Below, piece after piece: positions 1-5,761 of a DNA stretch of 39,082 nt (positions are counted from its first letter, which is position 1; every line of letters begins with the position of its first letter). A program made the translations under genes and the position numbers. The stretch lies in the IMG/VR virus record IMGVR_UViG_3300030419_001555, positions 1 through 39,082 of that record; one strand, written 5' to 3'. The DNA comes from a virus. Below the pieces are notes generated by a model, which was not told the DNA's origin, ran no database searches, and saw only the letters and a program-made list of their open reading frames with translations.

Positions 1-270
1 ACTGCTGTTGAAGAATATGTTGAGAGAGCTGTAGAGAATAAGGATGTAGAGAACTATACCCTTGCTGATGTTGTTACTGAGGTACAGTTTGAAGAGTTTA
101 TAGAAAATCCTATAGAAAGTTTAACTGATATAAATATACAAGAAATAAGTATAAGTGATATAGGTTCTGATATGACTAATGACCAAAAGGAAAAAGCTCA
201 AGAAGTTGTAGTGCCAGTTATTTTGACTAGAATAGCTAGTATGGCAGCATTTATAATGAGGAAATCATAA
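1..270 (+). CDS. C-terminal part of an unknown phage protein (5' end outside window)
   Basis: An open frame enters from the left edge and ends at TAA 268-270, giving 89 residues. The sequence is acidic (many E and D) and then closes with a short hydrophobic stretch (VVVPVILTRIASMAAFI) and a basic RKS tail, which could be one membrane-anchoring helix. The stop overlaps the next start as TAATG, so it is cotranscribed and probably translationally coupled with the lysis genes. I do not recognise the family. Its position between tail genes and the lysis cassette suggests a structural or lysis-associated role, which is inference only. Confidence 0.7.
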   Translation, partial: TAVEEYVERAVENKDVENYTLADVVTEVQFEEFIENPIESLTDINIQEISISDIGSDMTNDQKEKAQEVVVPVILTRIASMAAFIMRKS

Positions 271-485
271 TGTTTAAAAAAATATGGAATTGGTTTATAG
301 AAATAATTAAAGAAACTTTAAATCTTTCCTGGACGTTAGTTGGTTTAGTAATAGCCACTTTAACTTTGACAGGAAGTGCGCAGCAAATTACTGGACTCGC
401 AACGTTAATTACCTTAGTTATATGGTTATTAACCATAGGATTTAGAAAAGGTAAGGATGAAGTCAAAAAATCAGCAAGTAGATAG
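270..485 (+). CDS. Small two-helix membrane protein, possible holin or antiholin
   Basis: This 71-aa protein starts at the ATG within a TAATG junction with the preceding gene. It has an amphipathic aromatic N-terminus (FKKIWNWFIEII), two predicted membrane helices at about residues 20-38 and 42-58, and a charged lysine/arginine C-terminus (RKGKDEVKKSASR). Size, topology and position directly before a DUF5675 protein and a second holin-like protein suggest a holin, antiholin or similar lysis-timing membrane protein. No signature motif proves this, so the function is inferred from topology and neighbours. A cryptic 33-codon ORF overlaps its 3' end in another frame. Confidence 0.6.
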   Translation: MFKKIWNWFIEIIKETLNLSWTLVGLVIATLTLTGSAQQITGLATLITLVIWLLTIGFRKGKDEVKKSASR

Positions 486-558
486 TCAGTGTGTGTCATA
501 TAAAAATGAAAAAGGTACAAATGTTACAATTTGTAACTGCAAGTACCCTAAAAGGTAG
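457..558 (+). CDS. Cryptic 33-aa Cys-containing ORF overlapping the holin-like gene
   Basis: The ATG at 457 follows AAGGTAAGG and opens a 33-codon frame ending TAG at 556-558, overlapping the end of the upstream gene by 29 nt and filling nearly all of the 82-nt gap before the next gene (ATG 568). The peptide has three cysteines, one at residue 12 and a CNC near the end (QCVSYK...ICNCKYPKR). It could be a small lysis-region peptide. A second, shorter ORF (506-571, 21 codons) competes for the same DNA. Support is limited to gap filling and a plausible ribosome binding site. Confidence 0.35.
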   Translation: MKSKNQQVDSQCVSYKNEKGTNVTICNCKYPKR

Positions 559-567
559 GAGAAAAAT

Positions 568-1122
568 ATGAAATTACAGGTTGTAAGGACACAATTTGGC
601 AAAGATGCCACAAACGGTATGCTTTTCGTTGATGGACTTTTTGAGTGCTACACTCTCGAAGACCAATATCAAGCAGTTAAAGTTATGCACGAAACATGTA
701 TTCCTGAAGGAACTTATGATATAACATTAAGAACTGTCGGAGGATTTAATGACCGCTATCAGAAGAAGTATCCAGATATGCACCGTGGTATGTTGTGGAT
801 AAAAGATGTTCCAGGATTTGAGTATATCTTAATTCATCAAGGGAACACAGACGAGCATACCTCTGGTTGTCTTATAATTGGAGATACACAACAGGATTTA
901 GACGTATCTTTCAATGGGATGGTCGGAAGCTCCGCAAATGCGTATAAAAAACTCTATCCTAAAGTGGCAAAACAGCTACTTATGGGCAATAAAGTGACCA
1001 TAGAATATAGCAAAGTACAACTAGATAAGCAAGAACCATCTGATGTTTATGAAAAGTTAAGTGAACTAAGTGGAGAAATCCAAATACTAACTGCTAAACT
1101 TGATGGTAAGAATATAATATAA
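568..1122 (+). CDS. DUF5675-family protein, possible peptidoglycan-active lysis enzyme
   Basis: This 184-aa protein starts at an ATG preceded by AGGAG. The pattern matches the DUF5675 family seen in phages: an early G-x-L-F-V-D-G and CYTLED, then CIPEGTYD (44-51), and the block LIHQGNTDEHTSGCLIIG with H90, S99, G100 and C101. The His...Ser-Gly-Cys arrangement resembles the catalytic H...[ST]xGC signature of YkuD-type L,D-transpeptidases, so a role on peptidoglycan is plausible but not established for this family. It lies between two small membrane proteins, the usual place for an endolysin, and no classical amidase or lysozyme is seen beside it. The C-terminal 40 residues are charged and helical and may be a separate segment. 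The stop overlaps the next ATG (TAATG). Confidence 0.8.
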   Translation: MKLQVVRTQFGKDATNGMLFVDGLFECYTLEDQYQAVKVMHETCIPEGTYDITLRTVGGFNDRYQKKYPDMHRGMLWIKDVPGFEYILIHQGNTDEHTSGCLIIGDTQQDLDVSFNGMVGSSANAYKKLYPKVAKQLLMGNKVTIEYSKVQLDKQEPSDVYEKLSELSGEIQILTAKLDGKNII

Positions 1123-1403
1123 TGTTTGAAAAATTTAAAAGAACAAGAGACTCTGAGGGAAAGTTTAAGAAGGACTTGTGGTGGACTCCTTGGAACGAAG
1201 CATGGAGTTATAAAATGAGTGAAGACTTGAAAGATATGATTGAGCGAACAGCTTGGACATTCGTTGAAGCCTTTATCGGTGCTTTAACTGTTGCTCCATT
1301 GGTTGGTGTAGACGCTGAAGTAATTCAGTTAGCTGCGTTAGCTGGTGGTGGAGCTGCATTAGCAGTAGTTAAAACATACGCTAAGAAACAAATTTCTAAA
1401 TAA
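1122..1403 (+). CDS. r1t-type holin-like protein
   Basis: The 93-aa product has a tryptophan-rich charged N-terminus (LWWTPWNEAW), then ERTAWTFVEAFIGALTVAPL and a second hydrophobic stretch AALAGGGAALAVVKTYAKK. The order E-R-x2-W-T-F-x-E-A-x3-A-L, followed by a small-residue helix and a lysine tail, resembles the phage r1t holin family. Holins make pores in the cytoplasmic membrane and set the time of lysis. It is joined to the DUF5675 gene by a TAATG overlap, so the two should be produced together. With the membrane protein at 270-485 there are two holin candidates; which is the effector and which the inhibitor cannot be told. Confidence 0.75.
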   Translation: MFEKFKRTRDSEGKFKKDLWWTPWNEAWSYKMSEDLKDMIERTAWTFVEAFIGALTVAPLVGVDAEVIQLAALAGGGAALAVVKTYAKKQISK

Positions 1404-1455
1404 ACATATAGTCTTTCAATAACTGTATAATTGTATTAACAGGATTGGAGAATGT

Positions 1456-2634
1456 ATCGCAAAGAAAAACCCTATACCTGAAGAGTGGGGAAATAATTTC
1501 TATAAATCAGGTTGGAAACCAGGACTAGAAGTCAACGAACAAAGTGGGTTAGGAGAAATAACACACGTTGGAACAGACCCTAATTACAGGGAAAAGTTTG
1601 ATGACATACTCTTACAATGGGGATTTGACCCTAAATTATACGAAATTGAAGGCTCAGTACGTGCATCTGCGTGGAATACACAACTAAAAGGTGGAGAAAC
1701 TACTACTTTTTATGCATTTAAAGGGATTGTACGCAAAAAAGACCCAGGACATGACAAATATTTTAAAGAATTATTCAAAAAAGCCTCTAAAAAGCCTCCT
1801 ATAACGAAGAAATATAGCGGTGGTGACACTGCTTTTATGTTTTTTATGGCTGATTGGCAGTTAGGTAAGCGAGATTTTGGAGTTGAGAATACTATTGCAA
1901 GGTATGACCAAGCATTACAGGACGCAGTTAATAGAATTAAAGATTTACGTAGGTTGAATGTAGCTATAGATGAAATCTACCTTGTTGGACTTGGTGATAT
2001 TACAGAAAACTGTACATCTAGCTTCTACGCATCTCAGCCTTTCAATGTAGAGCTATCACTTATAGAACAATATGCTCTTGCACGTTCAATGATAATGAAA
2101 ACAATAGATACTTTCCTTCCTCTTGCAGACAAAATAGTTCTTTGTGGAGTTCCAGGTAACCATGGCGAGATGTCAAGGGCAGGAAAAGGTGCAGTTTTTA
2201 CAGACCGTCTTGATAATAGTGACATTATGCACCTACAAATATGTGAAGAGATAATGGCTGCGAATAAAGAGAGATATAAAGGGGTTAAGGTTGTAGTTCC
2301 TAATGATTATCACCAAGTTATAGAAGTTAAATCAATAACTTGTGCCTGGACTCACGGACATATGAGTTCTGGCAGTGGCAATGCAGAAAATAAGATAGAA
2401 AATTGGTGGAAAGGACAAATGTATGGTTTTCTTCCTGCTGCAGAGGCTAAAATTCTCGTAACCGGGCATTATCATCACTTTCGCTCTAAACAACAAGGCG
2501 ATAGGACTTGGTTTCAATCTCCATCTTTAGATAAATCAATAGATTTTACAGCAAGAACAGGAATGTGGAGTCATCCAGGAGTATTAACGTTTACAATTAA
2601 CAAAAAAGGTTGGGATAACCTCTGTATATTATGA
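1456..2634 (+). CDS. Calcineurin-like (Mre11/SbcD-type) metallophosphoesterase; start codon uncertain
   Basis: Metal-dependent phosphoesterase. Counting from Met at 1837, the motifs are ADWQLGK (5-10), GLGD (51-54), GVPGNHGE (104-111), WTHGH (171-175) and GHYHH (210-214), which cover the metallophosphoesterase metal ligands. Related phage proteins are usually annotated as nucleases or phosphatases acting in DNA metabolism. The first ATG in frame (1837) falls inside beta-strand 1 and lacks a good ribosome binding site, yet the frame is open for 138 codons upstream (from 1423) and encodes a plausible N-terminal domain (PIPEEWGNNF..., WGFDPKLYEIEG). No ATG, GTG or TTG occurs in that stretch. Options are ATC at 1456 (GGAG five bases upstream), or ATG 1452 followed by a +1 shift. 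The true 5' end is unresolved. Confidence 0.85.
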   Translation: MAKKNPIPEEWGNNFYKSGWKPGLEVNEQSGLGEITHVGTDPNYREKFDDILLQWGFDPKLYEIEGSVRASAWNTQLKGGETTTFYAFKGIVRKKDPGHDKYFKELFKKASKKPPITKKYSGGDTAFMFFMADWQLGKRDFGVENTIARYDQALQDAVNRIKDLRRLNVAIDEIYLVGLGDITENCTSSFYASQPFNVELSLIEQYALARSMIMKTIDTFLPLADKIVLCGVPGNHGEMSRAGKGAVFTDRLDNSDIMHLQICEEIMAANKERYKGVKVVVPNDYHQVIEVKSITCAWTHGHMSSGSGNAENKIENWWKGQMYGFLPAAEAKILVTGHYHHFRSKQQGDRTWFQSPSLDKSIDFTARTGMWSHPGVLTFTINKKGWDNLCIL

Positions 2635-2635
2635 T

Positions 2636-2740
2636 TTAAATGTCATACCTGTTGCATTGGTAACAAAGTCCTGTTGTTCCATCTAAGACATCAGTTTGTT
2701 GACAATTTCTGCAAGTTATTATGTCATCTTGAATAGTCAT
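2636..2740 (-). CDS. 34-aa zinc-ribbon-like micro-protein
   Basis: The reverse-strand ATG (CAT 2738-2740) opens a 34-codon frame ending one base from the stop of the convergent phosphoesterase gene. The peptide has a clear CxxC...CxxC pattern: TCRNCQQ and GLCYQCNRYD, separated by a short loop, which is enough to bind one zinc ion. Its start is inside an ATGA overlap with the stop of the upstream micro-ORF, and AGGAAC lies 9-14 bases upstream. It is the last gene of the leftward block. Function is unknown; such mini zinc ribbons may bind nucleic acid or host protein. Confidence 0.6.
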   Translation of the reverse strand: MTIQDDIITCRNCQQTDVLDGTTGLCYQCNRYDI

Positions 2741-2805
2741 TTGATATTAGTTCCTATTAAGACACCTAACAATATAAGTATAAAATACTGTACTAGTTCT
2801 ATCAT
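2737..2805 (-). CDS. 22-aa single-helix membrane micro-protein
   Basis: A 22-codon reverse-strand ORF encodes a nearly uniformly hydrophobic peptide, MIELVQYFILILLGVLIGTN followed by IK, long enough for one membrane helix with a lysine end. Its ATG overlaps the upstream stop as ATGA (2802-2805) and its own TGA overlaps the next ATG as ATGA (2737-2740). The two perfect coupling junctions in an otherwise saturated gene string are the main support. Function is unknown; a small membrane effector is possible. Confidence 0.5.
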   Translation of the reverse strand: MIELVQYFILILLGVLIGTNIK

Positions 2806-2912
2806 TCTTCTACTACTACTATTTCCAAGGGGATATGTGTAGGCTTCTCTATAACTTTATACTCTTGCAAAACATTCTCCTTATCAACAATAATTTTAAT
2901 TCTTACTGTCAT
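2802..2912 (-). CDS. 36-aa hypothetical protein
   Basis: A 36-codon reverse-strand ORF (MTVRIKIIVDKENVLQEYKV..., ending EIVVVEE) starts inside an ATGA overlap with the stop of the 77-aa gene upstream and ends in an ATGA overlap with the 22-aa gene downstream. The alternating hydrophobic and charged residues suggest two or three beta strands. No family is recognised. Support comes from the conserved coupling geometry and continuous coding density. Confidence 0.5.
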   Translation of the reverse strand: MTVRIKIIVDKENVLQEYKVIEKPTHIPLEIVVVEE

Positions 2913-3142
2913 TCTTCCTCTTGCTTTTCTTCTTTTTCTCTCAAATCATTCATCACTTGCATATTAAAATTGTAATCAGTTACAAATTGAACAACTAATT
3001 TATCTATTTTGTGTGTGCTATGATTGTTTAATTTAATTCCTGTCTGTGAAACTTCTTGTCCTCCACAGGCATTAGCTAAATTTATTGCCCATTTCTTTAA
3101 TAGTTTTGGCTCTTTAAATATATTTTCTTCGCTTCTAGGCAT
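2909..3142 (-). CDS. 77-aa hypothetical protein
   Basis: The product is a charged, probably helical protein (MPRSEENIFKEPKLLKKWAIN...) with a long acidic/basic C-terminal tail (LREKEEKQEEE). The segment KLLKKWAINLANACGG looks like an amphipathic helix. It starts in a TAATG overlap with the 98-aa gene upstream and ends in an ATGA overlap with the 36-aa gene. No family is recognised. Being next to the annealing-protein gene cluster, it may be part of the early replication/recombination block. Confidence 0.65.
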   Translation of the reverse strand: MPRSEENIFKEPKLLKKWAINLANACGGQEVSQTGIKLNNHSTHKIDKLVVQFVTDYNFNMQVMNDLREKEEKQEEE

Positions 3143-3438
3143 TAGAAAGCTCCTTTCTTCATAAGTTCCTTTTCTTGTTTTGTTTTAAGAATCGCATAAC
3201 ATGTTTTTATTTTATAAATATGGTAATTTTCCTCTGTAACTTCCTTGTATTGTTCAATACAAAAATCATTACCGTCCATATCTGTTGCGTATGATTTAGG
3301 ATTGTCATTTTTTAAACTACAGAAATGCTTTCTTCTTGGCTTACTTTCAACAGTAAAGTCATGGTCTGGAAAACGTTTCTGTAGTTTGTTTACAATTTTA
3401 TCTAATTTAAATGATATAGGCTCTAATCCATCTGACAT
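3142..3438 (-). CDS. 98-aa hypothetical protein
   Basis: The protein (MSDGLEPISFKLDKIVNKLQ...) is basic in the middle (SKPRRKHFCSLKND) with three scattered cysteines and ends in a lysine-rich helix. The N-terminal FKLDKIVNKLQKRFPDHDF has a regular heptad-like pattern. Both ends are TAATG junctions, upstream with the ETSA-motif recombination-like protein and downstream with the 77-aa gene. No family is recognised; its tight coupling to the recombination-like gene suggests an accessory of that protein, which is inference. Confidence 0.65.
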   Translation of the reverse strand: MSDGLEPISFKLDKIVNKLQKRFPDHDFTVESKPRRKHFCSLKNDNPKSYATDMDGNDFCIEQYKEVTEENYHIYKIKTCYAILKTKQEKELMKKGAF

Positions 3439-4364
3439 TATCTAACCTTATCGTTCCAATTAGAAATAATTTCACTAGCTTGTGTTCCTGTTAGGTTGCC
3501 ATCTCCGTAAAGTTCTTTGAGTTCTTTAACACTATCTGCGTCAAGTTTATCTTGTGCTTTTCTCATAATGTCATTAACCCATTTCATTTGACCCTCACTA
3601 GCAGGATTATCTCCTCCAAAATTGCTCATTTCATCACCCCCTTGTGTCTTTTCCTCTGTATCAAATACTTTTTCTACATTATTAATATTACCTGTAGATT
3701 CTTCATACTTCTTCTCAAACTCATCAAGGAATTTATCCATCATACCGTTAGACCATTTCTCAACATCTTCCATAAAATCGTCCTCAGATACAAGCCTCGC
3801 ATAGACACTTGCCTGGATTTCCTTGCGTTGTGTTTCATCAGAACATATTTCCTGCATAACATGTTTCATTTGCTCTGCATTTTTATTGTTTTTAGTTGTA
3901 TTTGTCTTAGGTTCTGACACCATCTCATCAGCAACTTTTTCCATTGCAGCTTTCTCTTCTGCAGTAGGTTGATTCTCTTTCTTACGCATATCAACTTTTT
4001 CTACTTTGACTTTATCGTCTTTAAATTTCTGAGTCTTAGTCATTTCCTGCATAGATGGTCGCTTCTTACCACTACCTTGATACATCCAATTAGCTAATGC
4101 TCTACCTATAGCAGAAGTTTCGCAGTTCTCTACCCAGGAAGTATTATTTACATAAGCATTCCCTTGCCCTTTGGTTTCCTCTGCTATACCTGTCGCTACA
4201 GGATTTACGTCATCTATATCTTTATAAACTGACGCTTTAATAACAATAACTTGTGCATTTTCTGATGTATAGGTTGGTTCTGTTTCAATTCTTCCGTTTG
4301 GATTATCTTTCCAAAACTTAACTAACCTATCCTCTACGTTTTCGTACTCGTCTTGCCATCCCAT
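3438..4364 (-). CDS. Probable single-strand annealing/recombination protein (ETSAxGRALA type)
   Basis: This 308-aa protein carries E-T-S-A-I-G-R-A-L-A at 82-91, preceded by ATGIAEE and NNTSWVENC. This block is characteristic of a phage protein group commonly annotated as Erf/Sak/Rad52-like annealing or ssDNA-binding proteins. The N-terminus (VEDRLVKFWKDNPNGRIETE) also fits that group. A long charged, low-complexity linker (about 110-250) leads to a C-terminal module, SEGQMKWVNDIMRKA ... GTQASEIISNW, of the kind attached to phage DNA-binding proteins and resembling DUF3072. Likely role: annealing of complementary strands during replication or recombination. It sits in the leftward, presumably early, block. 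Subfamily assignment is from memory of the motif, not from a search. Confidence 0.65.
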   Translation of the reverse strand: MGWQDEYENVEDRLVKFWKDNPNGRIETEPTYTSENAQVIVIKASVYKDIDDVNPVATGIAEETKGQGNAYVNNTSWVENCETSAIGRALANWMYQGSGKKRPSMQEMTKTQKFKDDKVKVEKVDMRKKENQPTAEEKAAMEKVADEMVSEPKTNTTKNNKNAEQMKHVMQEICSDETQRKEIQASVYARLVSEDDFMEDVEKWSNGMMDKFLDEFEKKYEESTGNINNVEKVFDTEEKTQGGDEMSNFGGDNPASEGQMKWVNDIMRKAQDKLDADSVKELKELYGDGNLTGTQASEIISNWNDKVR

Positions 4365-4550
4365 TTACATATCCTTTCTTTTTTTGTCTCTATTTCTGAA
4401 GAAATCCTCTTCAGTAGTCATTGGCGTTCCATCCCAATCACATATCGGCTCGTAGTATTCTTTTGACCTACGAATTTCTAATTTATAAATCGTTCCAAAT
4501 AAATCAAAACGAAACTTTTTAGGTGTCTTACTTATTGTTGTCCAAGGCAT
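4365..4550 (-). CDS. 61-aa hypothetical basic protein
   Basis: The ATG at 4550 (MPWTTISKTPKKFRFDLFG...) was chosen over an ATG nine codons upstream because it follows GGAGGAGG at ideal spacing, the strongest ribosome binding site in the leftward block. The protein ends in a basic tail (FFRNRDKKRKDM). It overlaps the 3' end of the HTH gene by 23 nt and abuts the start of the annealing-protein gene directly. The FRFDLFGTIYKLEIRRSKEYYE segment looks like a beta hairpin. No family is recognised. Confidence 0.65.
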   Translation of the reverse strand: MPWTTISKTPKKFRFDLFGTIYKLEIRRSKEYYEPICDWDGTPMTTEEDFFRNRDKKRKDM

Positions 4551-4767
4551 TTTCCTCCTCCAATATTTTATAAACACGCTGTCTTGTTACATTATATATT
4601 TTTGCTATGACAGTAACTTTTACACCTCTTTGTCGTAGTTCCAACATATGTTCTTTTCTTGCTTTAATCATTATTAGCTTCTGCTCTTTAGCATATTCTA
4701 AATGCTCCATAATCTGTTTTGCTTTTTGCCTCTCAGAATTGTTATTTATTTCATCTATATAGGTCAT
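4528..4767 (-). CDS. Small helix-turn-helix DNA-binding protein
   Basis: The 79-aa product ends with a probable HTH of the resolvase/sigma-region-4 type at about residues 44-69: MLELRQRGVK, then VTVIAKIYNVTRQRVYKIL, where I-A-x2-Y-x-V-T-R-Q-R-V-Y-x-I-L matches the spacing of an HTH with recognition helix TRQRVYKIL. The N-terminal half is charged and helical. It probably binds DNA as a phage regulator or accessory. It starts in an ATGA overlap with the winged-helix-like gene upstream, so two DNA-binding proteins are made in tandem. Confidence 0.7.
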   Translation of the reverse strand: MTYIDEINNNSERQKAKQIMEHLEYAKEQKLIMIKARKEHMLELRQRGVKVTVIAKIYNVTRQRVYKILEEENALDNNK

Positions 4768-5048
4768 TCAACTAAATCCCTCATACTTTCTCTCTCTTTT
4801 GCTGTTGCTATAAGCTCATATGCACACGAGTTATTCGGTAAATCATGTGATAATATGTCATGCCCATCAGCTCTTAATTGGTGGATTGCTCCACTTATTC
4901 TTGGTATTCCATATTCATATATGAAAGTCATTGCGTGTATGTCTTTGTTTGGAGATAATCTTGCAACCTCTAACATCCATAACACTTTTGCTTTTTGACT
5001 TCTTAATTTTGGAATAGGTTTGTCCTGGAAAAACTCAAATAGTTCCAT
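4764..5048 (-). CDS. Helix-turn-helix domain protein (HTH_39-like)
   Basis: This 94-aa protein contains SQKAKVLWMLE followed by AMTFIYEYGIPRISGAIHQL and RADGHDI. The order 'A-x3-Y-G-I-P-R-I-S-x-x-I-x-x-L-R-x-x-G-x-x-I' resembles the small phage winged-helix domain HTH_39. It is likely a DNA-binding regulator or replication accessory. The start follows AGAGAGGAATA, a ribosome binding site that is part of a 30-bp sequence repeated 205 bp upstream. It overlaps the preceding gene by 14 nt and the following HTH gene by 4 nt (ATGA). Confidence 0.7.
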   Translation of the reverse strand: MELFEFFQDKPIPKLRSQKAKVLWMLEVARLSPNKDIHAMTFIYEYGIPRISGAIHQLRADGHDILSHDLPNNSCAYELIATAKERESMRDLVE

Positions 5049-5253
5049 TATTCCTCTCTTTCTTATTTTCTGTATATCTATCTTGTAATTGTTTAGGTAA
5101 CTTTGTCATTGACATAGCAATTTCGTTATTTCCTAATGGGCTTTCTTCTAATTCTTCTTGTAAACTATCTGCACCATAAATAATATCTATACTTTCTATT
5201 GGTTCTAAAGTATTTTTATCTATAATCACATAATCAGTATCGTGTAGCTTCAT
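5035..5253 (-). CDS. 72-aa hypothetical protein
   Basis: The acidic protein (MKLHDTDYVIIDKNTLEPIESIDIIYG...) begins with two likely beta strands and ends with TENKKERNN. The start follows AGAGAGGAATA at 5251-5270, the upstream copy of a 30-bp repeat; the downstream copy lies at this gene's own 3' end and supplies the ribosome binding site of the HTH gene. The C-terminal KKERNN is therefore shared with the 41-aa protein upstream. No family is recognised. Confidence 0.6.
   Translation of the reverse strand: MKLHDTDYVIIDKNTLEPIESIDIIYGADSLQEELEESPLGNNEIAMSMTKLPKQLQDRYTENKKERNNGTI
5046..5075. repeat. 30-bp direct repeat, copy A (gene end plus ribosome binding site)
   Basis: This 30-bp stretch (CATTATTCCTCTCTTTCTT plus ATTTTCTGTAT) matches 5251-5280 at 28 of 30 positions. 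Read on the minus strand it encodes the end of one gene (KKERNN), contains AGAGAGGAATA and finishes with the ATG of the next gene. Confidence 0.8.
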
Positions 5254-5359
5254 TATTCCTCTCTTTCTTTATTTCTGTATCTTTTATATAATCTTTTGGC
5301 GAAAGACTAAAGTTATTTGCAGCTATCTCTTTTAATGTTACGGTTTTATATTTTGCCAT
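5234..5359 (-). CDS. 41-aa hypothetical protein
   Basis: A 41-codon reverse-strand ORF starting at CAT 5357-5359 (MAKYKTVTLKEIAANNFSLS...) has a good AAAGGA site and fills the gap between two accepted genes, overlapping the upstream stop by 14 nt and the downstream start by 20 nt. The segment TLKEIAANNFSLSPKDYIK resembles a short amphipathic recognition peptide; phage and restriction proteins sometimes carry similar 'FxLSPxxYI' strings, which is a weak similarity. It ends with TEIKKERNNEATRY, whose KKERNN matches its neighbour through the DNA repeat. Confidence 0.55.
   Translation of the reverse strand: MAKYKTVTLKEIAANNFSLSPKDYIKDTEIKKERNNEATRY
5251..5280. repeat. 30-bp direct repeat, copy B (gene end plus ribosome binding site)
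   Basis: Second copy of the element at 5046-5075. It carries the 3' end of the 41-aa gene, the AGAGAGGAATA ribosome binding site and the ATG of the 72-aa gene on the minus strand. Confidence 0.8.
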
Positions 5360-5591
5360 TTAGATTTTCCTTTACTTCATCAATAACGCCTTGTACATAG
5401 TTAGTTCCGTCATCTTCTCCCATAACTAACATAATGTTACCTATTAAGATGTCTATTTGTTTTCCGATTCCTAAGACAGAATCAGCCAACTGCATATCGC
5501 AACCTAATTCTGTTGCTTTCGCATGAAGTTTTGCTCTAACTCTTTCTCTTTCCTCGTAGAGTTCTTTTAACTCTTTAGGTAGTTCGCTCAT
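5346..5591 (-). CDS. 81-aa hypothetical helical protein
   Basis: The start at 5591 (MSELPKELKELYEERERVRAK...) was chosen over an upstream ATG because it sits in an ATGA overlap with the zinc-ribbon gene and follows GAGGAGGA at 8-nt spacing. The N-terminal half is strongly charged with a heptad-like pattern, suggesting a coiled coil; the second half (GIGKQIDILIGNIMLVMGED) is hydrophobic and then acidic. No family is recognised. A small oligomeric accessory protein is possible. Confidence 0.65.
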   Translation of the reverse strand: MSELPKELKELYEERERVRAKLHAKATELGCDMQLADSVLGIGKQIDILIGNIMLVMGEDDGTNYVQGVIDEVKENLNGKI

Positions 5592-5761
5592 TTCATATCC
5601 TCCTCGCACTCACAACAGTAAATGCTTCCTAATTGTATTTCTTTAGATTGTAAGCACAAAGCACAAGTTGGAAGTTCAAAATTGTTCACTTCAATCTTTG
5701 TCCAATCAAATCCATTCCAACTTAATTTAAATCCGCTTTTATTGAATCCAGGAATACCCAT
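5588..5761 (-). CDS. 57-aa zinc-ribbon protein
   Basis: This reverse-strand ORF starts in a TAATG overlap with the SGNH gene stop and ends in an ATGA overlap with the 81-aa gene, so both ends fit the local coupling pattern. It reads MGIPGFNKSGFKLSWNGFDW..., then a CX2C-X12-CX2C array (TCALC ... YCCEC) typical of a single-zinc ribbon, and a short acidic tail. Function is unknown; binding of nucleic acid or host protein is a reasonable guess. Confidence 0.7.
   Translation of the reverse strand: MGIPGFNKSGFKLSWNGFDWTKIEVNNFELPTCALCLQSKEIQLGSIYCCECEEDMK

Noticed and set aside
506-571. 21-codon forward ORF MKKVQMLQFVTASTLKGRRK...
   Set aside because: It competes with the 33-codon ORF and the start of the DUF5675 gene, with no good ribosome binding site.
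3552-3917. Forward-strand 121-codon ORF within the annealing-protein gene
   Set aside because: Antisense shadow: composition (Cys, Phe, Ile rich) is typical of reverse-read acidic/lysine codons, and no ribosome binding site is present.
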